A stretch of DNA of 27,693 nucleotides, from NCBI GenBank assembly GCA_002307235.1, contig DBTV01000050.1, positions 1 to 27,693 of the forward strand. The letters run 5' to 3'. Source of the stretch: Acidobacteriaceae bacterium UBA1307 (lineage in GTDB: Bacteria > Acidobacteriota > Terriglobia > Terriglobales > Acidobacteriaceae). Both the position numbers and the translations under genes were made by a program. Shown here in pieces: positions 16,265 to 23,754 of this stretch (the stretch's first letter is position 1; every line of letters begins with the position of its first letter). Below the pieces are notes generated by a model. The model saw only the letters and a program-made list of their open reading frames with translations. It was not told the origin of the DNA and did no database searches.

Positions 16265-16407
16265 TATACAAACACAGTGATTCGGATGAGGAACAGCGAA
16301 GGGCCCTGAAGCCCGCTCCCCGCGCGAAGAAGATGCGCGGAGCGGCCGGGGATTTGCGCCTTCCGGTTCCCGGCCGAGCACCGATGCAGCACCCAGGGGA
16401 GGCGGCC
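16265..16407 (+). promoter_or_regulatory. Putative promoter element and structured 5' leader of tonB
   Basis: Between the terminator at 16211 and the tonB start there is no gene. TATACA (16265-16270) could be a -10 hexamer, although no good -35 is seen. The following about 135 nt contain two GC-rich hairpins. One is a CCGCGC / GCGCGG stem around GAAGAAGAT (about 16318-16341). The other is GGCCGGG / CCCGGCC (16344-16350 with 16369-16375), extended by two weaker pairs. The ribosome-binding site GGGGAGG follows at 16396-16402. This could be a regulatory leader; the evidence is base pairing only. Confidence 0.3.
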
Positions 16408-17121
16408 ATGTTTGAAGATTCCACCTTTGAGTCCACCGGCAAAATCCGCCCGCGCAACCGTCGCTGGATGGCGGCTGCCTTCGTCGTCAACGCTTCCATT
16501 CTCGCCGCACTCGTTCTGATTCCGCTGCTCGACCCCGAGGCTCTGCCGCGCATGGGCATGGTCCTGTTGCTCAGTGTTCCGTCCGCGCCCGCGCCTGAAC
16601 CGAAGCCCTTCGTCAAACCCGCGCAGGCCGTCATCGTCACGTCTACCCTTGCCACCACCGGACTCACCGCGCCCACGCGGATTCCGCGCACGCCCTTCAT
16701 GCCCAGCCAGCCCGAGGTCTTCGCGCCACTCAACCTCGCAAGCCTCGACGCCAGCAATGGAGCCACGCCCGGCGGCGACAACATCTTCACCAACACAACC
16801 AAAAGGCCGGTCGTCGTGCATCCCGAAGAGAAAAAGCCCGTGCGCGTTTCCAGCATGGTCGTCGAAGGACTCGCGATTCAGAAGACCACGCCCACCTATC
16901 CGCCCATTGCACGCGCGGCTGGCGTCGAGGGCACCGTGGTGCTGCAGGCCACCATCTCCCGCCGTGGCACCATCGAGAATCTCCGCGCCGTGAGTGGCCC
17001 CGCACTATTGCAACAGGCCGCGCTCGACGCCGTGCACAACTGGCGCTACCGTCCATACCTGCTCAACGGCGAGCCGGTCGAGGTTGAAACCACCATCAAC
17101 GTGATCTTCAAGTTGCACTGA
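16408..17121 (+). CDS. TonB-family energy transducer
   Basis: A 237-residue TonB-like protein. It has a short cytoplasmic N-terminus (MFEDSTFESTGKIRPRNRR) and one hydrophobic anchor (about 21-45). A Pro-rich periplasmic spacer (PSAPAPEPKPFVKPAQ) follows. A complete TonB C-terminal domain (about 160-237) contains TYPPIARAAGVEGTVVLQATI, LLQQAALDAVHNWRYRPYLLNG and a terminal VETTINVIFKLH. TonB transmits inner-membrane proton-motive force to outer-membrane receptors, working with ExbB/ExbD, which are not in this window. ATG 16408 has GGGGAGG five bases upstream; the frame is open further upstream, but that portion is the leader. The gene sits between its own strong terminators. Confidence 0.87.
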   Translation: MFEDSTFESTGKIRPRNRRWMAAAFVVNASILAALVLIPLLDPEALPRMGMVLLLSVPSAPAPEPKPFVKPAQAVIVTSTLATTGLTAPTRIPRTPFMPSQPEVFAPLNLASLDASNGATPGGDNIFTNTTKRPVVVHPEEKKPVRVSSMVVEGLAIQKTTPTYPPIARAAGVEGTVVLQATISRRGTIENLRAVSGPALLQQAALDAVHNWRYRPYLLNGEPVEVETTINVIFKLH

Positions 17122-17127
17122 GCGAAG

Positions 17128-17175
17128 GCGCGGCCTCTTTCTTCTGCAATCGCTGAAAGAAGCCGCGCATTTTTT
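17128..17175 (+). terminator. Intrinsic terminator after tonB
   Basis: Stem GCGCGGC / GCCGCGC (17128-17134 with 17162-17168), one mismatch, then TCTTTC / GAAAGA, a 13-base loop, and a six-T run at 17170-17175. The hairpin starts seven bases after the tonB stop. Confidence 0.88.
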
Positions 17176-17193
17176 GTTTTCTTTCCAGAAAAT

Positions 17194-18123
17194 CTATTGG
17201 CCAAGCCAGCGCGCCCAGCCCCTGCTGCGCGGCAACACCGGCAAGCCCGCACGGTGCGCAACGGTCACGCCGAAGGTGAACTGCGAACGCGGCCCACCGG
17301 CCGTGTACGCGCGCGCATAGGCAGCATCCAGCACCACGCGCGGCGTCAGCGCATAGTTGGCGCCCACCAGATTCGTGCCCAAGCGATCCGCCGTTCCCGG
17401 CTGCGAACCCCCGTAGCTTTCCAGCACCACGGCCAGCTTTTTCGTCAGAGGTCGCGAAAGCGCAGTCCCGGCCTGCACGCTGCTCTCGTGCCCCTTTTTA
17501 CTTCCGGCGAGAGTGCCCACAAGGTTGCTGTCCAGATGCAGCTTGCCCAGCTCGCGGCTGGCGATCAGCGTCAACACATGATCGCCGCGCTCCGAGCCAA
17601 AGCCCTTGCCCGCATCGGCCGTCGCAAATTTGTATTCGTAAGAAAGCGCCAGTGAGACCCGCGTCTGCGTCTGCTCGCTGATGCGGTAGCGCAGCGAAAC
17701 ATACTGGTCACCAACGCCGTCGAGCGTCGCCGTCGCATCGCCCGCCTGATGCATCCAGAGTGCCGAGCACCAGCGCAGATCGAGCCGGGGAGCCAACCCA
17801 TACCGCAGGCTCGGCACCAGTTGCTGCTGCGCCACGCCCGGCCCCATCGGCTGACGCTGCCAGCCGAAATCGACTTCAACAACGCCGCACTGCGTGGTCG
17901 TCGTCGAGGTATCCCAGTTCGGTCTGGTCGGAGTCGCCACAACCTCGGCGGTGCGACAGGCATCGCGCAACCGCTTCGGGCGGGCAGCTGTAAGAAACGG
18001 CGCGATGTCGGCATAATCGAGCAGGGACGATGGAATCGTGGCCAACGCCATCTCCTGCGCCGTGGCGGGCAGCAGTTCCACGCCCAGTGCCATCAACGCC
18101 AACGCACGTAGAAGTGGTGTCAT
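17194..18123 (-). CDS. Exported beta-barrel-like protein (outer-membrane 'transporter' type)
   Basis: A 309-residue protein with a signal peptide (MTPLLRALALMALGVELLPATAQ, likely cut after about residue 22). A region rich in alternating hydrophobic/polar strands follows, such as LRYGLAPRLDLRWCSALW, YVSLRYRISEQTQTRVSLALSYEYKF and LHLDSNLVGTLAG. Strand pairs separated by short turns continue to TFGVTVAHR near the C-terminus. This pattern fits outer-membrane barrels of the MetA-pathway/phenol-degradation 'transporter' group often annotated in acidobacteria. The C-terminal end (RSRGWARWLGQ) lacks a terminal aromatic residue. The substrate is unknown. ATG 18123 has AGGAGAG upstream. The gene is convergent with tonB and divergent from the lactonase. 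Confidence 0.6.
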   Translation of the reverse strand: MTPLLRALALMALGVELLPATAQEMALATIPSSLLDYADIAPFLTAARPKRLRDACRTAEVVATPTRPNWDTSTTTTQCGVVEVDFGWQRQPMGPGVAQQQLVPSLRYGLAPRLDLRWCSALWMHQAGDATATLDGVGDQYVSLRYRISEQTQTRVSLALSYEYKFATADAGKGFGSERGDHVLTLIASRELGKLHLDSNLVGTLAGSKKGHESSVQAGTALSRPLTKKLAVVLESYGGSQPGTADRLGTNLVGANYALTPRVVLDAAYARAYTAGGPRSQFTFGVTVAHRAGLPVLPRSRGWARWLGQ

Positions 18124-18249
18124 GGGAGTGCGCTCTCCTGTTGCCCGACGCGCCCCACGTGGAACGGCTCTTCAACACCGTGGTGCAGCAAAACCGACTA
18201 CAGGCTGGCCATCGGCAACCCCTCGGCGTGTCTTTATCGCCAACGCGGC

Positions 18250-18270
18250 AATTCCTAAATTTCTGGAATT
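18250..18270. promoter_or_regulatory. Inverted repeat in the divergent intergenic region
   Basis: AATTCC-(9 bp)-GGAATT with an A/T-rich centre (TAAATTTCT) lies in the 230-bp region between the divergent barrel-protein and lactonase genes. The spacing of about one helical turn between arm centres is compatible with a dimeric regulator site. No matching regulator gene is adjacent. Confidence 0.3.
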
Positions 18271-18353
18271 ACTTTCGTGATGCTTGCAGCACCCCGCACC
18301 ACCGCCTCGCTCCGACTGGCGCAGGTCGCGCGCCATCGGCGACAATGCTCTCC

Positions 18354-19523
18354 ATGAGCATCTTTTCGCGCCGCAGCTTTCTCTTTTCTGCCTCGGCGGC
18401 AGCACTGGCAGTCTCCGCGCAGTCCAGCTTTGCCGCGCGCCACGCGCGCGCACTGGCCGCACCCGCGCCCGGCAACCCCAAACGCAAGCGCGTCTACGTC
18501 GGCTCGTACACACCCAACGGCCTGCTGGCCTATCACTGGGATCCGGTTGCCGCCTCGCTCACGCCGGCCGGCGTCGCCGCGCACATTCCCAACGTCACCT
18601 GGATCGCCGCCACCGCCTCGGGCGAGTATCTCTACACCGCCTCCGAGTTGAGCGAGTTCAACGGCAAGCCCACCGGCGAGGTCGCCAGCTTCCGCCAGTT
18701 GCATGGCGAACTGACGCCCGTCTCCACCGCGAACTCGGCCGGCACCGGCACCTGTCAGGTTGCGCTCGACCGCACCGGCCGCGTGCTCATCGCCGCCGAT
18801 TACGCGGGCGGCAGCGCTGCCAGCTTCCTTATCAAAAACGGCGCGCTCGGCGAGGCGGTCTGGACCGAGCACTACACCGAGCACGGCCCCAACAAGGACC
18901 GGCAAGAGGCATCGCATGCGCACTTCGCCAGCTTCTCGCCCGACAACCGCTTCGCCTACATCAACGATCTCGGCGGCGATTCGATTCACATCTACAAGCT
19001 GAATCCGGCGACGGCACAGCTCACTCCGGCGGGCCTTTATCGCGGCGCGGCCGGCGTGGGTCCGCGCACGCTGCACTTCCACCCCAACGACCGCACGGCC
19101 TATTGCGTCAATGAACTCGTGCCCAGCGTCGACGTGCTCGACTGGAATCGCGCCGACGGCAGCTTCTCTCTGCGCACGCAGATTCCGCTGCTGCCCGAAG
19201 GCAACACGACGCCCGCCACCGGCTGCGATGTCGCGCTCACCCGCGATGGCCGCTTTGCCTACTTCGCCGTGCGCGGTCAGGATTTTCTTTACTCGTTCAA
19301 GGTCGATCCGAGAAGCGGTGACCTTGCGCCGCTGCGTCGTTCCCCTTGCGGCGGCAAAACACCGCGCCACATCACGCTCGACCCGACCGAGCGCTGGATG
19401 CTGGTCGCCAATCAGGGATCAAGCCTGATCAGCGTCTTTGCACGCAACCCGGAAACCGGCGCGCTCGCCGACGAGGCGAAAAACTTCGACGTGCCCACGC
19501 CGATGCGGATTCTTTTCACGTAG
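18354..19523 (+). CDS. Tat-exported lactonase, seven-bladed beta-propeller (6-phosphogluconolactonase-like)
   Basis: A 389-residue protein with a twin-arginine signal (FSRRSFLFSASAAALAVSA, cleavage near residue 28-32). A Lactonase-family (PF10282) beta-propeller follows from about residue 43 (KRVYVGSYTPNGLLAYHWD). Repeated blade signatures include GTCQVALDRTGRVLIAADYAGG, ASFSPDNRFAYINDLGGDSIHIY, LHFHPNDRTAYCVNE and RHITLDPTERWMLVANQ. Cytosolic members hydrolyse 6-phosphogluconolactone, but export makes an extracytoplasmic sugar-lactone or related substrate more likely here. An ATG at 18345, three codons earlier and in frame, is an equally possible start; neither has a clear Shine-Dalgarno. 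Confidence 0.88.
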   Translation: MSIFSRRSFLFSASAAALAVSAQSSFAARHARALAAPAPGNPKRKRVYVGSYTPNGLLAYHWDPVAASLTPAGVAAHIPNVTWIAATASGEYLYTASELSEFNGKPTGEVASFRQLHGELTPVSTANSAGTGTCQVALDRTGRVLIAADYAGGSAASFLIKNGALGEAVWTEHYTEHGPNKDRQEASHAHFASFSPDNRFAYINDLGGDSIHIYKLNPATAQLTPAGLYRGAAGVGPRTLHFHPNDRTAYCVNELVPSVDVLDWNRADGSFSLRTQIPLLPEGNTTPATGCDVALTRDGRFAYFAVRGQDFLYSFKVDPRSGDLAPLRRSPCGGKTPRHITLDPTERWMLVANQGSSLISVFARNPETGALADEAKNFDVPTPMRILFT

Positions 19524-19553
19524 AAGCAGTGAAACAGTGGAGAGGGCACAGTG

Positions 19554-19600
19554 AACAGTCTGAAGTGAGCCCGGAAACATGGCCCGCAAATCAGACTGTT
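19554..19600. terminator. Bidirectional terminator between lactonase and TPR-glycosyltransferase genes
   Basis: Ten-bp perfect stem AACAGTCTGA / TCAGACTGTT with a 27-base loop. The right arm contains the stop codon of the minus-strand gene (19591-19593). It is preceded at 19548 by ACAGTGAACAG, which recurs at the next convergent junction (22467). The tail is only modestly T-rich on either strand. Confidence 0.5.
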
Positions 19601-21651
19601 TCCTGTTCCCTTCGAAAAGCCTCGATTGCCTCCGCGACGCGCCCAAGCACATCGGCCCAGTCCCCCGCACGGCGCTGTCGCACCAGCCGTGCCGTTGGGT
19701 ACCAGGGGGTCGTCTCGATCTCCTGCATCCATCGCCAGTCGGACAGATGCGGCAGCAGAATCCAGACCGGCTTGGCCAGCGCGCCGGCCAGATGCGCGAT
19801 GCAGGTATCGGTCGTCACCACCATGTCGAGGGTTTCGATCAGTGCCGCCGTCTCGGCCAGGTTTTCTTCCCTGCTTGATCCATCAATGACCCTCACCCGC
19901 TCCGGCAAGGACGCAATCTGTTCGAGGGCTCCGTCTTTTTGCAGGGAGATCCACTCAAAGCCCGGCGTCTCCAGCAGCGGCAACATCGTTTCGAGCTTCA
20001 TGCTGCGATGCGCATCGGCCTTGTAGCGCGGATTGCCCGCCCAGGCAATGCCCACGCGTGGCCCCGCACCCGAGCGCGGCACCTGCCGCCATTTTTCGCG
20101 TATCAGATCGGGCTCTGCGCCCAGATATGCCCCCGACCACGGCACCGTCTCCATCGTGGTTCCGAAGACCGCCGGCAAACTCATCAACGGACACTCGTAG
20201 TCGAACTTCGGTGCAACCCGCCCTGTGATGGCCTGCGCCCCCGTGCCGTTGCGCACGCAATCGAGCCCGGCCATCAACCGCTCCACCTGCTGCTGCACCA
20301 TCACCAGGGGACGGCCACCGCGCGCGGCCACCAGCGCCGCAAAGCGGCTGAACTGAATCGAGTCGCCCAGCCCCTGCTCGGCATGCAGCAGCACCGCTTC
20401 GCCGTGCAGCGGCTCGCCGGTCCAGCGCGGCTGGCGAAAGACGCGCTGCCGGGAGTGCACCTCGCGAAAGCGCCAGCGCGCCTCATACTCGGGCCAGCCC
20501 TCTTTCCACTCGCCCATGCGCAACCGGGTCAGCGCCAGGTTATACCGCGCTCCGGCGCAATCAGGCGCATCCGCGGCGGCCTTTTTGTGCGCCGCAAGCG
20601 CCTCGGCCATCCGCCCCAGATCCAGCAGCACATTGGCGCGATTGGAGGTCGCCGCCCTGTGTCCCAGCGCCTCAGCCCGCGCAAAGCAGGCAATCGCCTC
20701 CTCGGTCCGCAGATCTTTGTGCAACAGAATTCCCTGCATATTCAGGGCCTCGGCATGCTCCGGCTCGCGCAGCAGCGCCCAGCGCAGCCACGCCCAGGCT
20801 CCGGCCTGATCATTTTCTGTCGAGCGCAACTGGCACCAGGTCACCGCCGTATCGACAAACTCCGGATTCAGCGCGAAGGCCTTGCGCAGATACTCTTCAG
20901 CCTTCTCCGGCTGCTTGCGTCCCCGCTCAAGCAGCGCCAGATTCAGCCAGCCATTCACCATGTCCGGACGCAGTTCAACCGCCCGCTGCAGCGCCGATTC
21001 CGCATAGATGTCATGGCCTTCGTCATGCAGCAGACAGCCCAGATTCATCCATGCCGAAGCAAAGTCCGGCTTGCGGCGCACCGCGCGCCGATAGTAGCGA
21101 ATCGCCTCCTTGGTCCGCCCCATCCGCGAGAGCACAAAGGCCGCCGAAAACTCGGCCTCCGGCTCCGGCGACGGCATGCCCAGCAGCTTTTCGTAATAGC
21201 CGTAGGCTTCCTCGTTTCTGCCGACCATGGCCAACGCATTGCCCATGCCCATCAACGCCGCCGGCATCATCGGCATGCGGCGCAATGCCAAATCAAACTC
21301 GAGGACGGCCTGCTCGCCCTTTTCCTCGGCCAACCGCAACTCGCCGAGTCCCTGCCGCGCCAGCGGATCCATGCCATCGAGCGAGATCGCCTCGCGATAG
21401 GCAGTCTCGGCCTCCTGCAACCGCCCCGCCGCCTTCAGCGCCTGGCCGAGCGTCACCCAGGCCGTGCCCATCCGCGGTGCCATGCGCACGGCCGCTCCGG
21501 CCATTTTGATCGCGGCCTCGGTCTGCCCGCTGGCCACCGCCACCAGTCCCATCCCCAGAAGAGCCTTTACATCCTTCGGATTCTTCTTGAGAATCTGCTG
21601 GTAGTCCGCCGCCACCTCGGTCAGCCGTCCGGTCAGCTCTAGTCCACTCAT
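19591..21651 (-). CDS. TPR protein fused to a GT9/GT41-like glycosyltransferase domain
   Basis: A 686-residue protein. Residues about 5-410 are a long array of tetratricopeptide repeats (for example ALLGMGLVAVASGQTEAAIK, AWMNLGCLLHDEGHDIYAES, GWLNLALLERGRKQPEKAEE). The C-terminal about 250 residues carry a GT-B fold of the kind paired with TPRs: LLHAEQGLGDSIQFSRFAAL, VGIAWAGNPRYKADAHRSM, and the donor-site motif VTTDTCIAHLAGALAKPVWILL. The pattern resembles heptosyltransferase-like (GT9) domains in bacterial TPR glycosyltransferases. It likely glycosylates a protein or surface glycan in the cytoplasm; the substrate is unknown. ATG 21651 is chosen because the frame further upstream (to 22131) is antisense to the TrhA gene and looks non-coding. 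Confidence 0.87.
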   Translation of the reverse strand: MSGLELTGRLTEVAADYQQILKKNPKDVKALLGMGLVAVASGQTEAAIKMAGAAVRMAPRMGTAWVTLGQALKAAGRLQEAETAYREAISLDGMDPLARQGLGELRLAEEKGEQAVLEFDLALRRMPMMPAALMGMGNALAMVGRNEEAYGYYEKLLGMPSPEPEAEFSAAFVLSRMGRTKEAIRYYRRAVRRKPDFASAWMNLGCLLHDEGHDIYAESALQRAVELRPDMVNGWLNLALLERGRKQPEKAEEYLRKAFALNPEFVDTAVTWCQLRSTENDQAGAWAWLRWALLREPEHAEALNMQGILLHKDLRTEEAIACFARAEALGHRAATSNRANVLLDLGRMAEALAAHKKAAADAPDCAGARYNLALTRLRMGEWKEGWPEYEARWRFREVHSRQRVFRQPRWTGEPLHGEAVLLHAEQGLGDSIQFSRFAALVAARGGRPLVMVQQQVERLMAGLDCVRNGTGAQAITGRVAPKFDYECPLMSLPAVFGTTMETVPWSGAYLGAEPDLIREKWRQVPRSGAGPRVGIAWAGNPRYKADAHRSMKLETMLPLLETPGFEWISLQKDGALEQIASLPERVRVIDGSSREENLAETAALIETLDMVVTTDTCIAHLAGALAKPVWILLPHLSDWRWMQEIETTPWYPTARLVRQRRAGDWADVLGRVAEAIEAFRREQETV

Positions 21652-21831
21652 GCCTTGCGCCGCACCCTTCCCCGTCTGCTCTGGAAGAGGCCGCTTTCGC
21701 GCCTTCCAGGAGCTCTGTCTCGAAGCTAGCGACTCGGATTCGCTCACGCCACGGCAAAGGCCGCCGCGGTCTCCGCGCGATTCCATTCCGGCGGCCACTC
21801 CCGATTCGGAACCCGGGACTATGATCAGGAT

Positions 21832-22473
21832 GTGCAGTCTTCTCAAAGACTCGGCGACATTCTGGCCAACGCCATCACCCACGGCGTCGGAGCCGTATTG
21901 GCTCTCATCGGTGCGCTCTGGCTCCTGGTCGCCGCAAGCCACGGCTCGGCGCGACTGATTCTCTCCTGCGCCATCTTTTCCGTCACGCTGGTGCTGGTCT
22001 ACGTCTGCTCCTCGCTCTACCACTCGCTGGTTCTCACCCGGGCACGCCATGTCTTTCAGATTCTGGACCATGCAGCCATCTATCTGCTGATCGCCGGCAC
22101 CTATACGCCCTTCATGCTGGTCAGCCTGCACGGCCCGCTGGCGTGGTCGATTCTGGCCGTGGTCTGGGGACTGGCCGCGGCCGGCGTCCTCTTCAAGAGC
22201 TTCGCCGTGGGACGCTTCGAGACCTTTTCAACGCTGGTGTATCTTTTTCAGGGCTGGTTTATCGTCTTCGCGATCGTGCCTCTCGAGCACGCCATCGGCG
22301 CGCGAGGCATGGCGTGGCTGGCCGCCGGCGGGCTCTTCTATACCTTCGGCATTATCTTTTTCGCGCTCGGCCGGCTGCGCTACTTCCACGCCACCTGGCA
22401 TTTATTCGTGCTCGCCGGCAGCTTTGCCCACTACGGCGCCATTCTTTTCTATGTCGTTCCAAAACAACAGTGA
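21832..22473 (+). CDS. trhA: TrhA/hemolysin III family membrane protein
   Basis: A 213-residue, seven-helix membrane protein of the PAQR/hemolysin III family (YqfA, TrhA). Conserved metal-site motifs are present: ITHGVGA in helix 1, CSSLYHS, LDHAAIYLLIAGTYTPF, and HATWHLFVLAGSFAHY with paired His in the last helix. E. coli and Bacillus members affect membrane-energy and fatty-acid homeostasis; haemolysis is not a safe inference. The start is GTG at 21832 (MQSSQRLGD); upstream spacing to AGGA is too short, so translation initiation is uncertain. It is divergent from the TPR-glycosyltransferase gene (180-bp gap with no gene) and convergent with the GT2 gene, and its stop lies inside the shared terminator. 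Confidence 0.92.
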   Translation: MQSSQRLGDILANAITHGVGAVLALIGALWLLVAASHGSARLILSCAIFSVTLVLVYVCSSLYHSLVLTRARHVFQILDHAAIYLLIAGTYTPFMLVSLHGPLAWSILAVVWGLAAAGVLFKSFAVGRFETFSTLVYLFQGWFIVFAIVPLEHAIGARGMAWLAAGGLFYTFGIIFFALGRLRYFHATWHLFVLAGSFAHYGAILFYVVPKQQ

Positions 22474-22511
22474 ACAGGGATCAGTCCATAGCCTGATCAC
22501 TGTCCTCTGTT
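22466..22511. terminator. Bidirectional terminator with both stop codons inside
   Basis: Imperfect inverted repeat, 16 of 19 positions paired: AACAGTGAACAGGGATCAG (22466-22484) with the arm 22493-22511, eight-base loop. TTTT follows on the plus strand and GTTTT on the minus strand. The trhA stop (22471-22473) lies in the left arm and the GT2 stop (22497-22499) in the right arm. Confidence 0.75.
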
Positions 22512-23477
22512 TTGCCAGTTGGTCTGCCGCTCGCGCCGGACCAGGCCCAGCGCATGATTCCAGGCCACAACCCAGGGCACCGAGACCGAAAAGGCCAGCC
22601 GCGCCGCGACCGCCCGCAGTCCATAGCGCGCCACTCGCACACCATCGCGCCGGAAGCCGTAATGCAGTTCGATCCCCAGTGCGATCACAAAGATCCAGGG
22701 CGTCCAGAGCAGAGCAGCCAGAGCCGCCACCTCCAGCAGGCAACGCGCCGCATTGCGCACCAGACGCGCCGTGCGCACCCGCGCCATCCCGTCGCTCATT
22801 GCGTAGCGGGCCATCTGATGGCAGGCCAGATAGTAGGTATTCTGCGGCCGGTACATCGCCTTGGCGTTGTTCACAAAGGCCGTCGAGGTCGCGCGGCGCG
22901 CTGCAAAATCGAACAGTGTGTCCTCGCCGACCAGAACCTCTTCGGGGAATCCGCCCACCCGCTCCCATAAAGCCCGCGTAAAGGCCATCGAGCGCGCCGT
23001 GCAGGACTTGGTCGGCGCATTCGGATCCAGTTGCACGCTGAAATACGGCGCCGAGGCCACATCCCAGGCCGTCGGCCCATGCGGGTCCAGCAACGAGCCG
23101 CCCAGTGCGTACTCGCTTTCACCACGCGCAATCGGCGCCGTCAGGTTGGCCAGCCACCCCGGCGCATAGGTGCATCCGGCGTCGGCGCAGGCAATGATGG
23201 CCGACTTTGCCGCCCGGATCGCCACATTGCGCCCGCGCGAGACCGGCCCATCGGAGTGCTTCAGGCTGCACGACTCGTCCCGAATCGCGATCAGGCGCGG
23301 CTCTATTTTGGCCCGGGCCTCGAGCCATTCCCAGGTTCCATCGCTCGATCCGCCGTCGACCACGACCACCTCGGCCGCTCCGGGCTCTTGGGCAAGGAGG
23401 CTGTCGACCGCGCGGGCGATCTCTTCGGCTTCATTCAGTTCGGTCAGCACCACGCTGACAAATGCTTCAGACTGCAT
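22497..23477 (-). CDS. Family 2 glycosyltransferase
   Basis: A 326-residue GT-A glycosyltransferase. VSVVLTELNEAEEIARAVDSLL opens the fold; VVVVDGGSSDGTWEWLE binds the nucleotide sugar; AIIACADAGCTYAPGW holds the metal-site Asp pair region; the acceptor-side ERVGGFPEEVLVGEDTLFDFAARR is typical of GT2. About 70 C-terminal residues are partly hydrophobic (LLEVAALAALLWTPWIFVIALGIE), suggesting membrane association. Expected role: transfer of a sugar in exopolysaccharide or O-antigen assembly, resembling succinoglycan-type enzymes; no cluster partners are here. ATG 23477 has no Shine-Dalgarno but lies seven bases after a -10 hexamer, so the mRNA may be leaderless. Confidence 0.9.
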   Translation of the reverse strand: MQSEAFVSVVLTELNEAEEIARAVDSLLAQEPGAAEVVVVDGGSSDGTWEWLEARAKIEPRLIAIRDESCSLKHSDGPVSRGRNVAIRAAKSAIIACADAGCTYAPGWLANLTAPIARGESEYALGGSLLDPHGPTAWDVASAPYFSVQLDPNAPTKSCTARSMAFTRALWERVGGFPEEVLVGEDTLFDFAARRATSTAFVNNAKAMYRPQNTYYLACHQMARYAMSDGMARVRTARLVRNAARCLLEVAALAALLWTPWIFVIALGIELHYGFRRDGVRVARYGLRAVAARLAFSVSVPWVVAWNHALGLVRRERQTNWQNRGQ

Positions 23478-23484
23478 GGTTTGA

Positions 23485-23513
23485 AGTATAACGGGACGCA
23501 GTGCAACTGCCAG
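23485..23513 (-). promoter_or_regulatory. Promoter for the GT2 gene
   Basis: On the minus strand CTGGCA (four of six to TTGACA), a 17-bp spacer and TATACT (five of six to TATAAT). The hexamer ends seven bases before ATG 23477, placing the expected transcription start at or next to the start codon. Confidence 0.4.
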
Positions 23514-23548
23514 AGCGGAAGTACGCCAACCGCCGCGCCATTCTGTCG

Positions 23549-23578
23549 TTGACCCGAGGCCCGCTTTAACGATAGAAT
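23549..23578 (+). promoter_or_regulatory. Sigma70-type promoter of the rplU-rpmA operon
   Basis: TTGACC (23549-23554), 18-bp spacer, TAGAAT (23573-23578); each hexamer has five of six consensus bases. The expected transcription start is near 23585, giving a leader of about 170 nt to rplU. This is the best promoter match in the window. Confidence 0.6.
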
Positions 23579-23584
23579 CTTAGA

Positions 23585-23754
23585 GTTTGGCGATGCACTC
23601 TCGAAGAGGGTGCGCGGAAGAGTAGTGGGTTCGCCGCCTTCCAAGGCGTGTGTGCGGCCCCCTCCCGGTGCAGTCCCCTGTATCCGCCCCAACGAAGCAC
23701 ACGAAACGAGTTTGATGCACCTGGCTCGAAACCCAGCGTGCTGGAGGATTTGTC
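23585..23754 (+). promoter_or_regulatory. Long structured 5' leader of rplU, candidate autoregulatory RNA
   Basis: The leader has no convincing reading frame. Visible helices are GCACTCTC-GAA-GAGGGTGC (23595-23613, with one T-G pair), CGCCT-TCCA-AGGCG (23635-23648) and AGCAC / GTGCT (23696-23700 with 23738-23742). The last encloses CTGG / CCAG and ends directly before the ribosome-binding site GGAGGA (23743-23748). Long-range pairing GGGTTCG (23627-23633) with CGAAACCC (23728-23735, one bulge) and GGTGCA with TGCACC is also possible. Ribosomal-protein leaders often bind their own product, and an L21 leader class is known in Firmicutes; I do not recognise this fold as that class. Confidence 0.45.

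Noticed and set aside
15642..16856. 404-residue minus-strand frame spanning the oxidoreductase end and tonB
   Set aside because: It crosses a strong plus-strand terminator and two well-supported genes; composition is shadow-like.
19939..21642. 567-residue plus-strand frame opposite the TPR-glycosyltransferase
   Set aside because: Arg/His/Gln-rich shadow; the minus strand shows periodic TPR motifs and a glycosyltransferase domain.
21652..22131. N-terminal extension of the TPR-glycosyltransferase frame
   Set aside because: It is antisense to the trhA coding region and lacks TPR or signal features, so the start was moved to ATG 21651.
23614..23691. tRNA-like stretch in the rplU leader (GCGGA/TCCGC ends, C-CCA 3' end, TTCCAAG loop, 78 nt)
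   Set aside because: The central hairpin is at the wrong position and has a 4-base loop, and neither a D arm nor a 5-bp T arm can be formed; treated as leader structure.
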